Of a stretch of DNA of 64,000 nucleotides, positions 53,296 to 62,881 are shown piece by piece. How positions within the stretch are numbered: position 1 is the stretch's first letter; each line of letters begins with the position of its first letter. Made by a program: the position numbers and the translations under genes. The notes beneath the pieces are model-generated. The model saw only the letters and a program-made list of their open reading frames with translations, was not told where the DNA came from and ran no database searches. The DNA is from UBA1672 sp050633285 (GTDB lineage: Bacteria > Pseudomonadota > Alphaproteobacteria > Micavibrionales > Micavibrionaceae), in assembly GCA_050633285.1 (NCBI GenBank), contig JBOEGG010000005.1, positions 124,001-188,000 on the forward strand. The letters run 5' to 3'.

Positions 53296-53919
53296 TTATG
53301 CTTTTCTTCCCAGAGCAGTTAATATACCTGCGGTTATCATGAAGCTTCCGCCGATGCGGTTTAGAATTTTTAAACGTGTGGGGGACATTATCTTTTCTGC
53401 CATTTTCCCAATACCAATTGCCCAAAATGTGGCGTTTAGTCCGCCTAACACGACAAAGCTTAATGTGATGATTGTCATTTGTGGCATGATCGGTAGGTCG
53501 GGGGTCATAAACTGCGGTACAAATGCGATAAAGAAGAGTATGCATTTGGGGTTTAATGTTGTGACCAGATAGACATTTGTGAATATTCTTTTATTATTTT
53601 CCTGTTTTTTTAAGGTGGCTTGTTTCAGGTTTTTGGGATTATCGAGCCAAAGTTTTATGCCTAAATAAAGAAGATAGGCTGCGCCTGCAAATTTTAGAAT
53701 GTTGAATAGTAGGGAGGACGTCGCCAGAATTGCGCCAACACCTGCCAATGATAGCGTCACAGCGGTGAAGTCACCAAGGATAACGCCTGAGATACTGGCA
53801 AATGCAGCTGCTTTTCCTTTATTAATTGCATATGAAATGACCATCATGACCGTAGGGCCGGGGATGGAGATGATAATTGCGCTGGCTATCATAAAGGCGA
53901 ACCATGTTTCTATCGGCAT
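53296..53919 (-). CDS. LysE/RhtB-family amino-acid exporter
   Basis: 207 residues with about six membrane helices. The N-terminal motif FMIASAIIISIPGPTVMMVI is the LysE/RhtB hallmark, followed by GISGVILGDFTA-type residues, YLLYLGIKLW, and NPKCILFFIAFVPQF. It exports amino acids or their analogues; substrate unknown. It lies downstream of the transaldolase terminator, as a separate unit. Confidence 0.9.
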   Translation of the reverse strand: MPIETWFAFMIASAIIISIPGPTVMMVISYAINKGKAAAFASISGVILGDFTAVTLSLAGVGAILATSSLLFNILKFAGAAYLLYLGIKLWLDNPKNLKQATLKKQENNKRIFTNVYLVTTLNPKCILFFIAFVPQFMTPDLPIMPQMTIITLSFVVLGGLNATFWAIGIGKMAEKIMSPTRLKILNRIGGSFMITAGILTALGRKA

Positions 53920-53934
53920 TTTTGTTCCTTATGT

Positions 53935-53965
53935 ATAAAAAAGAGCCCGCAACGTGCAGGCTCTT
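53935..53965 (-). terminator. rho-independent terminator of the transaldolase gene
   Basis: On the reverse strand, AAGAGCCTGCA (53965-53955) pairs with TGCGGGCTCTT (53951-53941) around a 3-nt loop, followed by a T-run (53940-53935). 28 bp beyond the stop. Confidence 0.88.
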
Positions 53966-53992
53966 GTCATTTCTTTTAACAGCCTGCCTGAA

Positions 53993-54652
53993 TTAAAGGA
54001 TGCTTTGTCCTGTCTTCGCCCAATCATCAACAAATGCAGCCAATCCCTTATCTGTTAAAGGGTGGTTGTATAGTTGTTTAATTACTTTTGCAGGTGATGT
54101 CATGACATGTGCACCCATTTTTGCACTTTCGATGATGTGCATTGGGTTACGGATAGAGGCAACTAATACCTCTGTGTCATATTGTGGGTAGTTGTCATAG
54201 ATTGTGCAGATATCAGCGATCAAATCTAACCCTTGGTAAGATATATCATCCAGACGACCAACGAAAGGTGAGATGAATGATGCACCTGCTTTTGCAGCTA
54301 ACAGAGCCTGACCGGCGGAGAAACAAAGTGTTACGTTTACCATTGTTCCATCGTCAGAAAGCTCTTTACATACTTTTAAACCATCTGGTGTCAAAGGTAC
54401 TTTTACCGCAATATTATCCGCGATTGCGCGTAGGACATCGGCTTCTTTACGCATTGTTTCATAATCTGTGGCGGCGACTTCTGCACTTACCGGGCCGTCT
54501 GTTACGACTTTGCAAATTTCCTTAATCAAAGGAATGAATTCTTTACCTGATTTTGCGATGAGGGACGGGTTTGTTGTTACGCCATCCAACAGGCCAGTCG
54601 CGGCGAGATCTTTGATTTCATCAATATCGGCGGTGTCGACGAAAAACTTCAT
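53993..54652 (-). CDS. tal: transaldolase / fructose-6-phosphate aldolase-like
   Basis: 219 residues of the short (FSA-like) transaldolase type. The N-terminus is MKFFVDTADIDEIKDLAATG with DGVTTNPSLIAKSG. The Schiff-base Lys lies in NIAVKVPLTPDGLK, followed by VNVTLCFSAGQALLAAKAGA and SPFVGRLDDI. It acts in sugar-phosphate interconversion. Whether it is a true transaldolase or a fructose-6-phosphate aldolase cannot be told from this reading. The start at 54652 matches the family; a longer frame to 54709 exists. Confidence 0.93.
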   Translation of the reverse strand: MKFFVDTADIDEIKDLAATGLLDGVTTNPSLIAKSGKEFIPLIKEICKVVTDGPVSAEVAATDYETMRKEADVLRAIADNIAVKVPLTPDGLKVCKELSDDGTMVNVTLCFSAGQALLAAKAGASFISPFVGRLDDISYQGLDLIADICTIYDNYPQYDTEVLVASIRNPMHIIESAKMGAHVMTSPAKVIKQLYNHPLTDKGLAAFVDDWAKTGQSIL

Positions 54653-54744
54653 GTGTTTTATCCTACATATTTGTTCATGATTGTGTGAGGCCAAGTTAAA
54701 GCCTTTCACATATTAGGGCAAGGGGAGAACCGTAAGATTATGGA

Positions 54745-55173
54745 TTAATGTGGAGTGTTTCCATCATCAAGATTGATGGTGTGGTCGTCAAAGTTTAGTT
54801 CTTTGTATTTTTCTTGTAAGCGACCAAAGCGTATTGAGCGCATCAGATTTTCGTTAAAATCACCTTTTTCGATTGTATTCTCTACAGTCTTTGCCATTGC
54901 AGAGGCTGGCAGATTGGTGATATTTGCGATATCTGTTAGTGCGTCTGCGATATCGTGTTTGTTCATAGTGTGCGTAAGTTCTATTTGAGAGAATAAGGTA
55001 TCAAGGGCATCTGTGGTTAGCACGACTTCGGGTGCTGCTTCCAGTCGTTGCTTCACCGCCATCAAGCCTGCACCGACTTGTGAACTGTTATAGGTTGTAT
55101 GATCTTCAGGGGCGTGTTCGCCTGTGAAGATGTCTGCCATATCGTGAAAAAAGTCTCTAATACCAAAGTTCAT
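54745..55173 (-). CDS. hypothetical protein
   Basis: About 142 residues, starting MNFGIRDFFHDMADIFTGE, acidic and helical. It contains LDTLFSQIELTHTMNKHDIA and SIRFGRLQEKYKELNFDDHT. No signal or membrane segment. A TTG at 55209 would add 12 residues; neither start has a good ribosome site. It is divergent from priA with an 86-bp gap. Not recognised. Confidence 0.6.
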   Translation of the reverse strand: MNFGIRDFFHDMADIFTGEHAPEDHTTYNSSQVGAGLMAVKQRLEAAPEVVLTTDALDTLFSQIELTHTMNKHDIADALTDIANITNLPASAMAKTVENTIEKGDFNENLMRSIRFGRLQEKYKELNFDDHTINLDDGNTPH

Positions 55174-55259
55174 AAAGAGTGTTTTACCATGTGATATGGA
55201 AAATTTCAAGTTTTAGGAAGGTGCTAGGATTGGGCGGTGAAAAATGATACAAAATATTC

Positions 55260-57521
55260 ATGGATCAGACATCATTTTTCCCTGAAGAAAAGGTCAGTGC
55301 CCCGGTGGTTGAGGGGCATGCGATGTGTGTGCTTGTCCCGTATCCGGTGGATAAGGCCTATGATTATATCGTGCCTGCGCATATGAGTGTTCAAGAGGGC
55401 GATTATGTTTGTGTGCCACTTGGTAATCGTGAAATTGCAGGTGTGGTATGGGGGCAGGCTGCGGGAGATGTTAATCCAAAAAAGATGAAGGCTATGATCT
55501 CACACTATGATTTAGATCCGATGCCGAAGGTGCATCGTGATTTTATTGATTGGGTTGCCAATTATACAGTGTCGATGAAGGGCTCTGTTTTGAAAATGGC
55601 ACTTAGTGCACCTGCGGGGTTAACACCTGCGAAGCCACAAAGGGGATATCGTTATAGCCGTTCTGCCACTTTGCCGAAGAAGGGGGTATCTGCGCAACGC
55701 CTGAATGTTTTGAAAGTTATGGAAGATCGTAAAACGCGCATTGCGGCTGAAATTGCAGATATGGCAGGGTGTAGCGCGGCAGTAATACGCGGGATGGCGG
55801 ATAAGGGGATGCTTGAAGAAGTGAGCATTGTAAACCCCGCGCCGTGTATGCAACCTGATCTTGAGAGTTATAAGGCAGAACTATCAGAAGAGCAGCAAAT
55901 GGTTGCGGATGAGTTGTGTGATGATGTGCGTTCCGGTCATTTTAGTGCATCTTTATTAGATGGTGTAACAGGGGCGGGTAAAACCGAGACTTACTTTGAG
56001 GCTGTTGCTGCGGCGATTGAGGAAGGGAAGCAGGTTGTTATCCTTTTGCCTGAAATTGCGTTATCGAATGCTTTTTTGAACCGGTTTAAGCAGCGTTTTG
56101 GCTGCGCGCCAGCTTTATGGCATTCCCATTTAACACCGGCGCAGCGACGTACAACATGGCGCGGGGTGGCGCAAGGGGATTGCCGTGTTGTTGTGGGGGC
56201 GCGCTCAGCTTTGTTTCTTCCTTATAAAAATTTAGGAATGATTCTTGTCGATGAAGAGCATGACCCGGCCTATAAACAAGAAGATGGCGTGATTTATCAT
56301 GCGCGGGATATGGCCGTTGTGCGTGCGCATATTGGACAAATACCTGTGTGTTTGGTTTCTGCAACGCCGTCTCTTGAGACTATGATGAATGCGTGGGAAG
56401 AGCCGCATGGCAGTGGGCGTTATAAGCACCTGATCTTAGAGAGCCGTTATGGTGGTGCGCATCTACCGGATATTGAGGTTGTTGATTTGCGCGCGGATAA
56501 GCCGGAGCGTCAACGTTTCCTTTCTCAAACTGTATTGAATGCAGTGCAGGAGAAATTAGATGCGGGAGAGCAGTCGTTATTATTTTTGAACAGGCGAGGT
56601 TATGCGCCTTTAACGTTGTGTCGGACCTGTGGGCATCGGATGGAGTGTCCGCGCTGCACGGCTTGGCTGGTGGAGCATAAAAGGTCGGGGCGTTTGCATT
56701 GTCACCATTGTGGATTCCATGTGCACATCCCTAAAAACTGTCCTGAGTGTGATGATATTGACAGTTTCGCTGCGTGTGGGCCGGGGGTTGAGCGGATATT
56801 TGAAGAAGCTAAAGCCAACTTTCCTGAAGCGCGTGTCATGATTCTGGCCAGTGATACAGCGGAGAGTAATGAAGAGTTAAAAGCGATGCTTGATGAAGTT
56901 ATCGCAGGTGAAGTTGATATTATTATCGGAACGCAAATTATTGCTAAAGGACACCATTTTCCAAACCTTACCTTTGTTGGTGTTGTGGATGCCGACCTCG
57001 GCCTGAAAGGTGGGGATTTACGCGCGGCAGAGCGTACCTATCAAATGTTGCATCAGGTTGCCGGACGTGCGGGGCGTGAACAAAAGAAGGGACGTGTTAT
57101 TTTACAAAGCTGGATGCCGGATCATCGTATTATGAAGGCTATGGCGGCATCATCTGACGGTGGGCGTGATGAATTTTTGAGTGTTGAATCGGATGAGCGG
57201 GAAATGGCGAATATGCCACCTTATAGTCGTTTGGCGGGAATTGTAATTTCAGGGCGGGATGAACAGCAAGTGTTGGATACTGCACGTGCACTTGGTAAGA
57301 CATCACCGCAAGGTGTTACGGATGATGGTTTACGTATCCAAACATTGGGCCCTGCGCCTGCGCCGATGGCACGGTTACGCGGAAAATATCGTTATCGTTT
57401 GCTTGTGCGGGCGGATAAGGCGATTAATTTACAAAAGACAGTATCAGACTGGGTGAATGGAATTAGAGTGCCGTCAACTGTGCGGGTATATATTGATATT
57501 GATCCGCAGAGTTTCCTATAG
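55260..57521 (+). CDS. priA: primosomal replication protein N' (PriA helicase)
   Basis: 753 residues; restarts stalled replication forks by loading the replisome. The N-terminal 3'-end-binding domain (CVLVPYPVDKAYDYIVP) is followed by Walker A LLDGVTGAGKTETYFEAV and the DEEH box VDEEHDPAYKQEDGV. The zinc-binding Cys cluster is CRTCGHRMECPRCTAWL, CHHCGFHVHIPKNCPEC. The helicase motifs include DIIIGTQIIAKGHHFPN and HQVAGRAGREQKKGRV. No good Shine-Dalgarno is seen at the ATG. Confidence 0.96.
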   Translation: MDQTSFFPEEKVSAPVVEGHAMCVLVPYPVDKAYDYIVPAHMSVQEGDYVCVPLGNREIAGVVWGQAAGDVNPKKMKAMISHYDLDPMPKVHRDFIDWVANYTVSMKGSVLKMALSAPAGLTPAKPQRGYRYSRSATLPKKGVSAQRLNVLKVMEDRKTRIAAEIADMAGCSAAVIRGMADKGMLEEVSIVNPAPCMQPDLESYKAELSEEQQMVADELCDDVRSGHFSASLLDGVTGAGKTETYFEAVAAAIEEGKQVVILLPEIALSNAFLNRFKQRFGCAPALWHSHLTPAQRRTTWRGVAQGDCRVVVGARSALFLPYKNLGMILVDEEHDPAYKQEDGVIYHARDMAVVRAHIGQIPVCLVSATPSLETMMNAWEEPHGSGRYKHLILESRYGGAHLPDIEVVDLRADKPERQRFLSQTVLNAVQEKLDAGEQSLLFLNRRGYAPLTLCRTCGHRMECPRCTAWLVEHKRSGRLHCHHCGFHVHIPKNCPECDDIDSFAACGPGVERIFEEAKANFPEARVMILASDTAESNEELKAMLDEVIAGEVDIIIGTQIIAKGHHFPNLTFVGVVDADLGLKGGDLRAAERTYQMLHQVAGRAGREQKKGRVILQSWMPDHRIMKAMAASSDGGRDEFLSVESDEREMANMPPYSRLAGIVISGRDEQQVLDTARALGKTSPQGVTDDGLRIQTLGPAPAPMARLRGKYRYRLLVRADKAINLQKTVSDWVNGIRVPSTVRVYIDIDPQSFL

Positions 57522-57525
57522 ATTT

Positions 57526-58089
57526 TTATATAATTAATGTGACGCGTGGGTCTTCATCCCAATCATCTTGGGGTTCCGGCGCTCTATGAGCAACATCATA
57601 ACCGATTAACATCACTTTTCCCGGATCGATGCTATATTCAGACTTATCACCGGCTTGGCAGACAGTACCGGATCTGTTGAATGTCAGGCTGATTGTGTCT
57701 TCGTGTTGATGTAGGCCTTGGGGAACATCGTTTGTGCGTATCTGTACATTAAATACAGGAAATTGTGTTTCGTGATAATATATATTAGATAGTTTTCCTG
57801 CCGCTGTAGAGATTACCGTGTTTATTTTTTGTTGTTCCATACGCTCTTGTAATGTGGAAAATGTGTCTGCGCATAGAGGGTAGACTTTTCTTTCGTGAGA
57901 AATACTGGCCACGTGTCTTGCTGCTTCTTGTAGTGTTTCAAGCTTTTCAGGATAATCACAGACGATCCCTTTTATGTTGTGAGCATTTAGTAAGGATTGT
58001 TCACGCCAAAGCTTAAACTCGTCCATATCTTGGATGACAAGAATACGATCATCTTTGGGGTGGCGGTCATTATTACGAAAAGCGGGCAT
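57526..58089 (-). CDS. hypothetical protein, possibly DUF1826-like
   Basis: 187 residues, soluble. The C-terminal half has an F-x-V-x-I-x-x-N segment, a TISLTFNRSGTVCQAG strand pair, a ‘PGKVMLIGYDVAHRAPEP’ region and a final strand RVTLII. This has the outline of a DUF1826/cupin-like beta structure, but the match is loose. The 3' end is 4 bp from the convergent priA stop. It follows the hydroxylase-like gene by 14 bp on the same strand, so the two may be one operon. Confidence 0.6.
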   Translation of the reverse strand: MPAFRNNDRHPKDDRILVIQDMDEFKLWREQSLLNAHNIKGIVCDYPEKLETLQEAARHVASISHERKVYPLCADTFSTLQERMEQQKINTVISTAAGKLSNIYYHETQFPVFNVQIRTNDVPQGLHQHEDTISLTFNRSGTVCQAGDKSEYSIDPGKVMLIGYDVAHRAPEPQDDWDEDPRVTLII

Positions 58090-58103
58090 GTAAGGTTACT
58101 CAG

Positions 58104-58961
58104 TTATTTCCTGTTTTTTTTAGCATGTCCTAATTTCTTTTTCCATATTTTATATGTGCGTTTGAATGGATAGGTTAGCCAACCTATATTGCTGTGCTCG
58201 GGGAAGTTTTTTTGTTCTTGTGGGGACAGGCCGTAACCTTGGGGTAATTCTTCGGGGTGGTAATATGTGCCAAAAATTATATCCAAGAATGGAAATGCGC
58301 CACAGAAATTTTTATCATAAGCCGATTTTTCAGTTGCGTGATGCCAACGGTGATAATGTGGAGAGGCGAGGATATAGCGTAGAGGTTTTCCAAATTTCAA
58401 ATTATAATTCATATGTGTTGTGTAGTTCATAAGTTTGATGAATATGATTGTCCCTAAAAAACCAACACCTGAAAAGCCAACGATATAAAGTATTGAACTG
58501 GTTAACATTAGTGCGGCAAGAAGGTCAATCGGGTGTAGTCGTAAACCTGATATCCATGTGAGTTGTTTTGCGCTGTGATGTACGGAATGGTATGACCACA
58601 TGTGAAAATGTGTGAAGCGGTGACGCCAGTAGGTTGAAAAATCAACGATTATGCTACCGATTAAAATTTGCACTGCGATTGGCAAACTTTGTATTTGTGG
58701 TGCGAACATTTGATAGGGGATGAGGGGTTGTAATGTTATTGCAACGAAGAGGCTACTCACGATTAAACAAAGTGGTATGAACAAAAATGCGTTTATTGCT
58801 GCCAGAAATATTTCATTATTCATATCGTCTTTAAAAAATTTGGCAGTTTTGTCTGCCGGGTTTATGCGTTCAATAAAAAAGAAAGCAAAACCAAATAGGA
58901 TTATTTCTATGACTTCGTCTAAGGAATGTGCCAGTGACGTTATAATGGAATCTATCATCAC
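58104..58961 (-). CDS. fatty-acid-hydroxylase / sterol-desaturase superfamily membrane protein
   Basis: 285 residues with about four membrane helices and the di-iron His clusters of the superfamily: HRFTHFHMWSYHSVHHSAKQ (HxxxxH and HxxHH) and HYHRWHHATEKS. It probably hydroxylates or desaturates a lipid in the inner membrane; substrate unknown. The stop-start distance to the upstream spermidine-synthase-like gene is only 2 bp, so they form one operon. Confidence 0.88.
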   Translation of the reverse strand: MMIDSIITSLAHSLDEVIEIILFGFAFFFIERINPADKTAKFFKDDMNNEIFLAAINAFLFIPLCLIVSSLFVAITLQPLIPYQMFAPQIQSLPIAVQILIGSIIVDFSTYWRHRFTHFHMWSYHSVHHSAKQLTWISGLRLHPIDLLAALMLTSSILYIVGFSGVGFLGTIIFIKLMNYTTHMNYNLKFGKPLRYILASPHYHRWHHATEKSAYDKNFCGAFPFLDIIFGTYYHPEELPQGYGLSPQEQKNFPEHSNIGWLTYPFKRTYKIWKKKLGHAKKNRK

Positions 58962-58963
58962 GA

Positions 58964-60370
58964 TTACCTTTCGGCTTCGCGGTAGATGACCGGTGGATCA
59001 ATGTTTTTGTAGTGTTTGTATATGTACATGTAATTAGCGTTTTTAGCTTCTTCTTCTGCAAAGAAATCAAACTTTCCATCTGCATCTGCATTGTGCCTTG
59101 ATAGGTAGGGGAAGACTGCTCTCAATGTGTTATCAATGTTTTTTGAATAATTGTCATGAAAATTATGGGAGGCTATAAAGTTTGCCAGAAGAACTGATTT
59201 ATCCTTCATGTGTTTTTTTACTTCTGTGAAAAACTCACGTGTGACAAGGTGTTCTGGAATACTAAGTGCACCAAGGTAGGCATCAAGTAGGATGATGTCG
59301 AATTTTTCATCTGTTTGTGCCAAATAAGCGCGCGCGGGGATTGGATAAAATGTTTTATTAGGCTGAAGTTTTTCTTTCAGTAGATATTTCTCTGATATGG
59401 GTTTTAAATCTTTATCTATATCTATGTAGGTATATTTATTTTTAAGATCTCCATGTCCGAAGGTGAACCCTCCTGCGCCTATTATTAGGATATTTTTGGC
59501 GGGTGCGTCTGGAGGAATTGTGTCGATCGTAATTTTTTCTGCGAAAGTAACATAGTCATGTTTCTCGCCTTTATCACTATACATAGATGAATCATTATGA
59601 TTGATGACAAGGTGCGTACGTTGTTCGTCATCTTCAACGATCATAATGGTACTGTACTTGTTGTCCTTCACAATGCGAAGGCCGTCCTTAATTGTAGAAG
59701 AATTTAGAAAAGCAGAGCATGCCGTAATGCATATCATTGCTATGGTGTAATCTTTTGTTCTTTTGTTTCCGATGTATAAAGTGACAGACAAAAGGATTAC
59801 AAAATTGAGTGTTATCGTGCTGAACACACCGATGGTGTCCATGAATATCAGTGTTGTTAAAATAGAGCCTAAAAATGATCCCATTGTTGAGAAGAACAGC
59901 ATACGTCCGGTAATTAGGGAGAGCTTCTCTTTTGAAAAATAATTACTTAGAAGGGGGATGGTTTGCCCCAAAAGATAAACAGGGATTACGAGGAAAGTTG
60001 CACAGTATAGTGTCGCTTGTATCAGGTTATTTTTGATTCCAATTTCATCTAGGATTAGGAAAAAGAACTGGAAGACAAAGTAGCTTAACCCGCAGACAAG
60101 GAAAGCGCTTGAAACTGCAATATTCCTTAATATTTTTACTCTTATGCTTCGGTATTTTCCATTGGAAGACTTTATGGTAAAATTTCCGCCTGCCTGATAA
60201 CCAAATGCGAGAGGCATTAATACCGCCGCAATAATAATGGATATTGTATCAGTCCCATTTCCGATAAACGGAACGGTTTGTCTTATTACGAGAAGCTCGG
60301 AGGATAATACGATGTAGCCTTCGATGACAATTAATAAGAATAATATAAAGATATTCGTTGTCTTATGCAT
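58964..60370 (-). CDS. membrane-anchored spermidine-synthase-like protein, paralog 2
   Basis: 468 residues. The N-terminal ~210 residues have about seven hydrophobic helices, including GYIVLSSELLVIRQTVPFIG and VIPVYLLGQTIPLLSNYFSK. The C-terminal methyltransferase/spermidine-synthase-like domain has ILIIGAGGFTFGHGDLKN, YTYIDIDKDLKP, and FDIILLDAYLGALSIPEHL. The gene is a clear tandem duplicate of 60378-61832, 7 bp downstream of it. Fused transporter-like/spermidine-synthase-like proteins are widespread but little studied; true polyamine synthesis is not assured. Confidence 0.82.
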   Translation of the reverse strand: MHKTTNIFILFLLIVIEGYIVLSSELLVIRQTVPFIGNGTDTISIIIAAVLMPLAFGYQAGGNFTIKSSNGKYRSIRVKILRNIAVSSAFLVCGLSYFVFQFFFLILDEIGIKNNLIQATLYCATFLVIPVYLLGQTIPLLSNYFSKEKLSLITGRMLFFSTMGSFLGSILTTLIFMDTIGVFSTITLNFVILLSVTLYIGNKRTKDYTIAMICITACSAFLNSSTIKDGLRIVKDNKYSTIMIVEDDEQRTHLVINHNDSSMYSDKGEKHDYVTFAEKITIDTIPPDAPAKNILIIGAGGFTFGHGDLKNKYTYIDIDKDLKPISEKYLLKEKLQPNKTFYPIPARAYLAQTDEKFDIILLDAYLGALSIPEHLVTREFFTEVKKHMKDKSVLLANFIASHNFHDNYSKNIDNTLRAVFPYLSRHNADADGKFDFFAEEEAKNANYMYIYKHYKNIDPPVIYREAER

Positions 60371-60377
60371 TGTAGGG

Positions 60378-61832
60378 CTAGTCCCTTAATGATCTGGGTT
60401 TGTCGTAGAACACAGTGTTTTTGTTATCTGTGTAAATGTGTCCTTCATCATAGTTATCTTCGTGTCTGTAGATATATATAGTATTGGCTTTTAATGTCGC
60501 TTTTTCTGACCATAGATAATAGTTCTCGTTTATGATGTGTCGTGATACATGCGGGAAAACAGAGCGCACTGTATTATCAATGTTACGTGCAAGGGGTGAG
60601 TTGAAATTTGGTGACATAATTACGTTTGCTAATAAAATACCTCCGTCTTTCAGATGTTTTTTAACAGATGCAAAATATTCTTGTGTCACCATATGTTCAG
60701 GTATGCTGATACCGCCTTGATAGGTGTCTAAAAATATTATGTCGTATTTTTCTGTTGAGGTATGCAAAAATGCGCGTGCGGGTTTTGCAATGAATTTTTT
60801 GTTTTCTTCTAGGGGGTGTTGAAGAATGTATTTCTCGGCAACCTCTACCAAATCTTTATCTATATCGACATAGGTGTAGTTATTATGAATGTCGCCTTCG
60901 CCAAAGGTGAATGCACCTGCACCAATAGATAAAATGTCGATAGGAGGTTGTTCAGGATCAAGATTATCCATAATGGCCACACGTTCTACGAATTCAACAT
61001 AATCGTGCTTTCTACCGTATTTTGTTTTTCTGGATGAGAAATTACCATCTATGTACATACGGCGATCGCCATCAATCTTTCCGGCAGCAATTGTATGGTA
61101 TTGGTTGTTTTTCTTAATGCGATGCTTGAACATAACACGATCAGAGTTTAGCGTGACCGCAGTAAATGCAATTAAGCACATATAAAACACAGCAATTGAG
61201 GCTTTTTTCTTACTCAATAGGATCACGAGAATAGCCAAAAGTATGAAATTTAAGCTCGTTGTATGATGTACGCCCAGAGTTGTCATTAAAACTAATGTTG
61301 AAAAGACTGCGCCCATAAATGAGCCAATCGTTGAAAAGCAAAGCATCTTCCCTGTGATTTCGGATAGTTTTTCTTTTGAAAAGAAATTACTAACGAGAGG
61401 AACGGTTTGTCCCAGAAGGTACACGGGGATTACGATGAAGATTAAACTATAGACAGATACTTGGCTAAGGCGTTCCTCTATGCCGATTGCTGGTAATGCT
61501 TCGATGAAAATATATCTCAACGGGTCGTATGACATACCAAATAGAAGGATGGATGAGGCAATAATAATGTTTAAGATTAATTTCTTTCGGACGGTAATGA
61601 ATTGGCCGAATATTTTTTTAGGTTTAAAGCGTCCACCGTTTTGATACCCGAAGGCAAGGGGCATGAGAACTGCTGCGATGATGATTGACATGGTGTCTGT
61701 ACCGCTGCCTACATAGGGCACGGTTTGTTTGATTGCGAGTAACTCACTTGCAAGTACGACATACCCTTCAATAATAATGACTGTAAAAAGCAGTAAAGTG
61801 TGATTTAACGTTTTCATGAAACCCATATCCAT
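60378..61832 (-). CDS. membrane-anchored spermidine-synthase-like protein, paralog 1
   Basis: 484 residues. The architecture matches its downstream paralog: about seven N-terminal helices with GYVVLASELLAIKQTVPYVG, VIPVYLLGQTVPLVSNFFSK and GKMLCFSTIGSFMGAVFSTL; then ILSIGAGAFTFGEGDIHNNY, TYVDIDKDLVEVAEKYIL and YDIIFLDTYQGGISIPEHMV. The two acidic residues of the co-substrate site (IDKDL and FLDTY) are present in both. In-frame ATGs at 61832 and 61817 are both possible. First gene of a reverse operon with the paralog, the hydroxylase-like gene and perhaps the gene at 57526. Confidence 0.82.
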   Translation of the reverse strand: MDMGFMKTLNHTLLLFTVIIIEGYVVLASELLAIKQTVPYVGSGTDTMSIIIAAVLMPLAFGYQNGGRFKPKKIFGQFITVRKKLILNIIIASSILLFGMSYDPLRYIFIEALPAIGIEERLSQVSVYSLIFIVIPVYLLGQTVPLVSNFFSKEKLSEITGKMLCFSTIGSFMGAVFSTLVLMTTLGVHHTTSLNFILLAILVILLSKKKASIAVFYMCLIAFTAVTLNSDRVMFKHRIKKNNQYHTIAAGKIDGDRRMYIDGNFSSRKTKYGRKHDYVEFVERVAIMDNLDPEQPPIDILSIGAGAFTFGEGDIHNNYTYVDIDKDLVEVAEKYILQHPLEENKKFIAKPARAFLHTSTEKYDIIFLDTYQGGISIPEHMVTQEYFASVKKHLKDGGILLANVIMSPNFNSPLARNIDNTVRSVFPHVSRHIINENYYLWSEKATLKANTIYIYRHEDNYDEGHIYTDNKNTVFYDKPRSLRD

Positions 61833-61895
61833 ATTATTATCGGCGCAGTATAGTCTTTTTCTTTCTAATAATTAAAGCACTTAATAGAGTTTTTT

Positions 61896-62720
61896 ATGAA
61901 CAAAATTTTACCTCGTGACCTGACCTCCTATGACTTGTTGAAAACCTTGGCTGTAATTTTAATGATTATTGATCATGTTGGTCATCATTTTTTTCCTGAT
62001 GAAATGTGGTTTCGTGTTGTAGGGCGTTTATGTGTGCCGATTTGGTTTTTTCTTATTGGTTATGCAGACACGGTGAAGGTTTCAAAGTTTTTATGGTTAG
62101 GGGCATTCTTGGTTGGTGGGTCTGCGTTAATTGCAGGGCAATTTTTACTACCACTCAATATATTATTTACGATTATTCTTTTTCGTTTTGTGCGCCAGGG
62201 AGTTTTGGCTAGATCATTACATTCTCCGGAGGCGTTGCGGGGAATGTTCTTGATATTGTTGTTTTTTACACTGGCATCTTATGCTGTTTTTGAGTATGGG
62301 TCGATTGCAATGATGTTTGTTCTTATGGGCTTTATTGTTAGGCATAAAGAGGCTGTTTACGAGCGTATTGAGCGCAAATATATTTTGATGTTTGTATGTG
62401 CATCATTCTTTTCATTTTATTTTTGGCAGGGAATGTTGTTGCCGTCCGCAAATTATGCGCAGGCGACGTTGATGCTTTTGGGATTTGGCTGTGTTGGTTG
62501 GATTCTTTGGCACTTTAGGTCTGTTGTTTATGTTGATGCGCATCAACATATTGCGCCTTCACTTATTAAGTTTTTACAATTCATGGGGCGACGTACATTG
62601 GAGATCTATGTGGCCCATATCCTGATATTTAGGGCTATATGTATGTATTTGTTTCCTGATGATTATCGCTTTTTAGAGTGGGATTATGTGCCTGTCTCGC
62701 TTATTGCTCCGTTTATGTGA
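61896..62720 (+). CDS. TraX-family membrane protein
   Basis: 274 residues with about eight membrane helices. The N-terminal SYDLLKTLAVILMIIDHVGH, then FFPDEMWFRVVGRLCVPIWF and FLIGY, is the TraX signature. TraX acetylates F pilin, but chromosomal relatives are probably acyltransferases with other targets. The C-terminal FMGRRTLEIYVAHILIFR is also typical. It stands alone, divergent from the spermidine-synthase-like operon, with no conjugation genes nearby. Confidence 0.87.
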   Translation: MNKILPRDLTSYDLLKTLAVILMIIDHVGHHFFPDEMWFRVVGRLCVPIWFFLIGYADTVKVSKFLWLGAFLVGGSALIAGQFLLPLNILFTIILFRFVRQGVLARSLHSPEALRGMFLILLFFTLASYAVFEYGSIAMMFVLMGFIVRHKEAVYERIERKYILMFVCASFFSFYFWQGMLLPSANYAQATLMLLGFGCVGWILWHFRSVVYVDAHQHIAPSLIKFLQFMGRRTLEIYVAHILIFRAICMYLFPDDYRFLEWDYVPVSLIAPFM

Positions 62721-62881
62721 GGTTGGGAATAAAACGCCAGTCTGTATTTTTTGCTTATAATTATAAATAAAATGCAAATGGTGTGTTCTAGATACTTGTC
62801 AGCGTGTATTGGGTGTGCTAAGTCTCCCCACGTAAAAGTAAAGAATACGGTTATAGTGTAATAGCGAAAGGGGCTAGAAAC

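Noticed and set aside
62796..62824. TTGTCA-17 bp-TAAGTC as the atp promoter
   Set aside because: The -35 is acceptable but the -10 matches poorly, so the promoter is not called.
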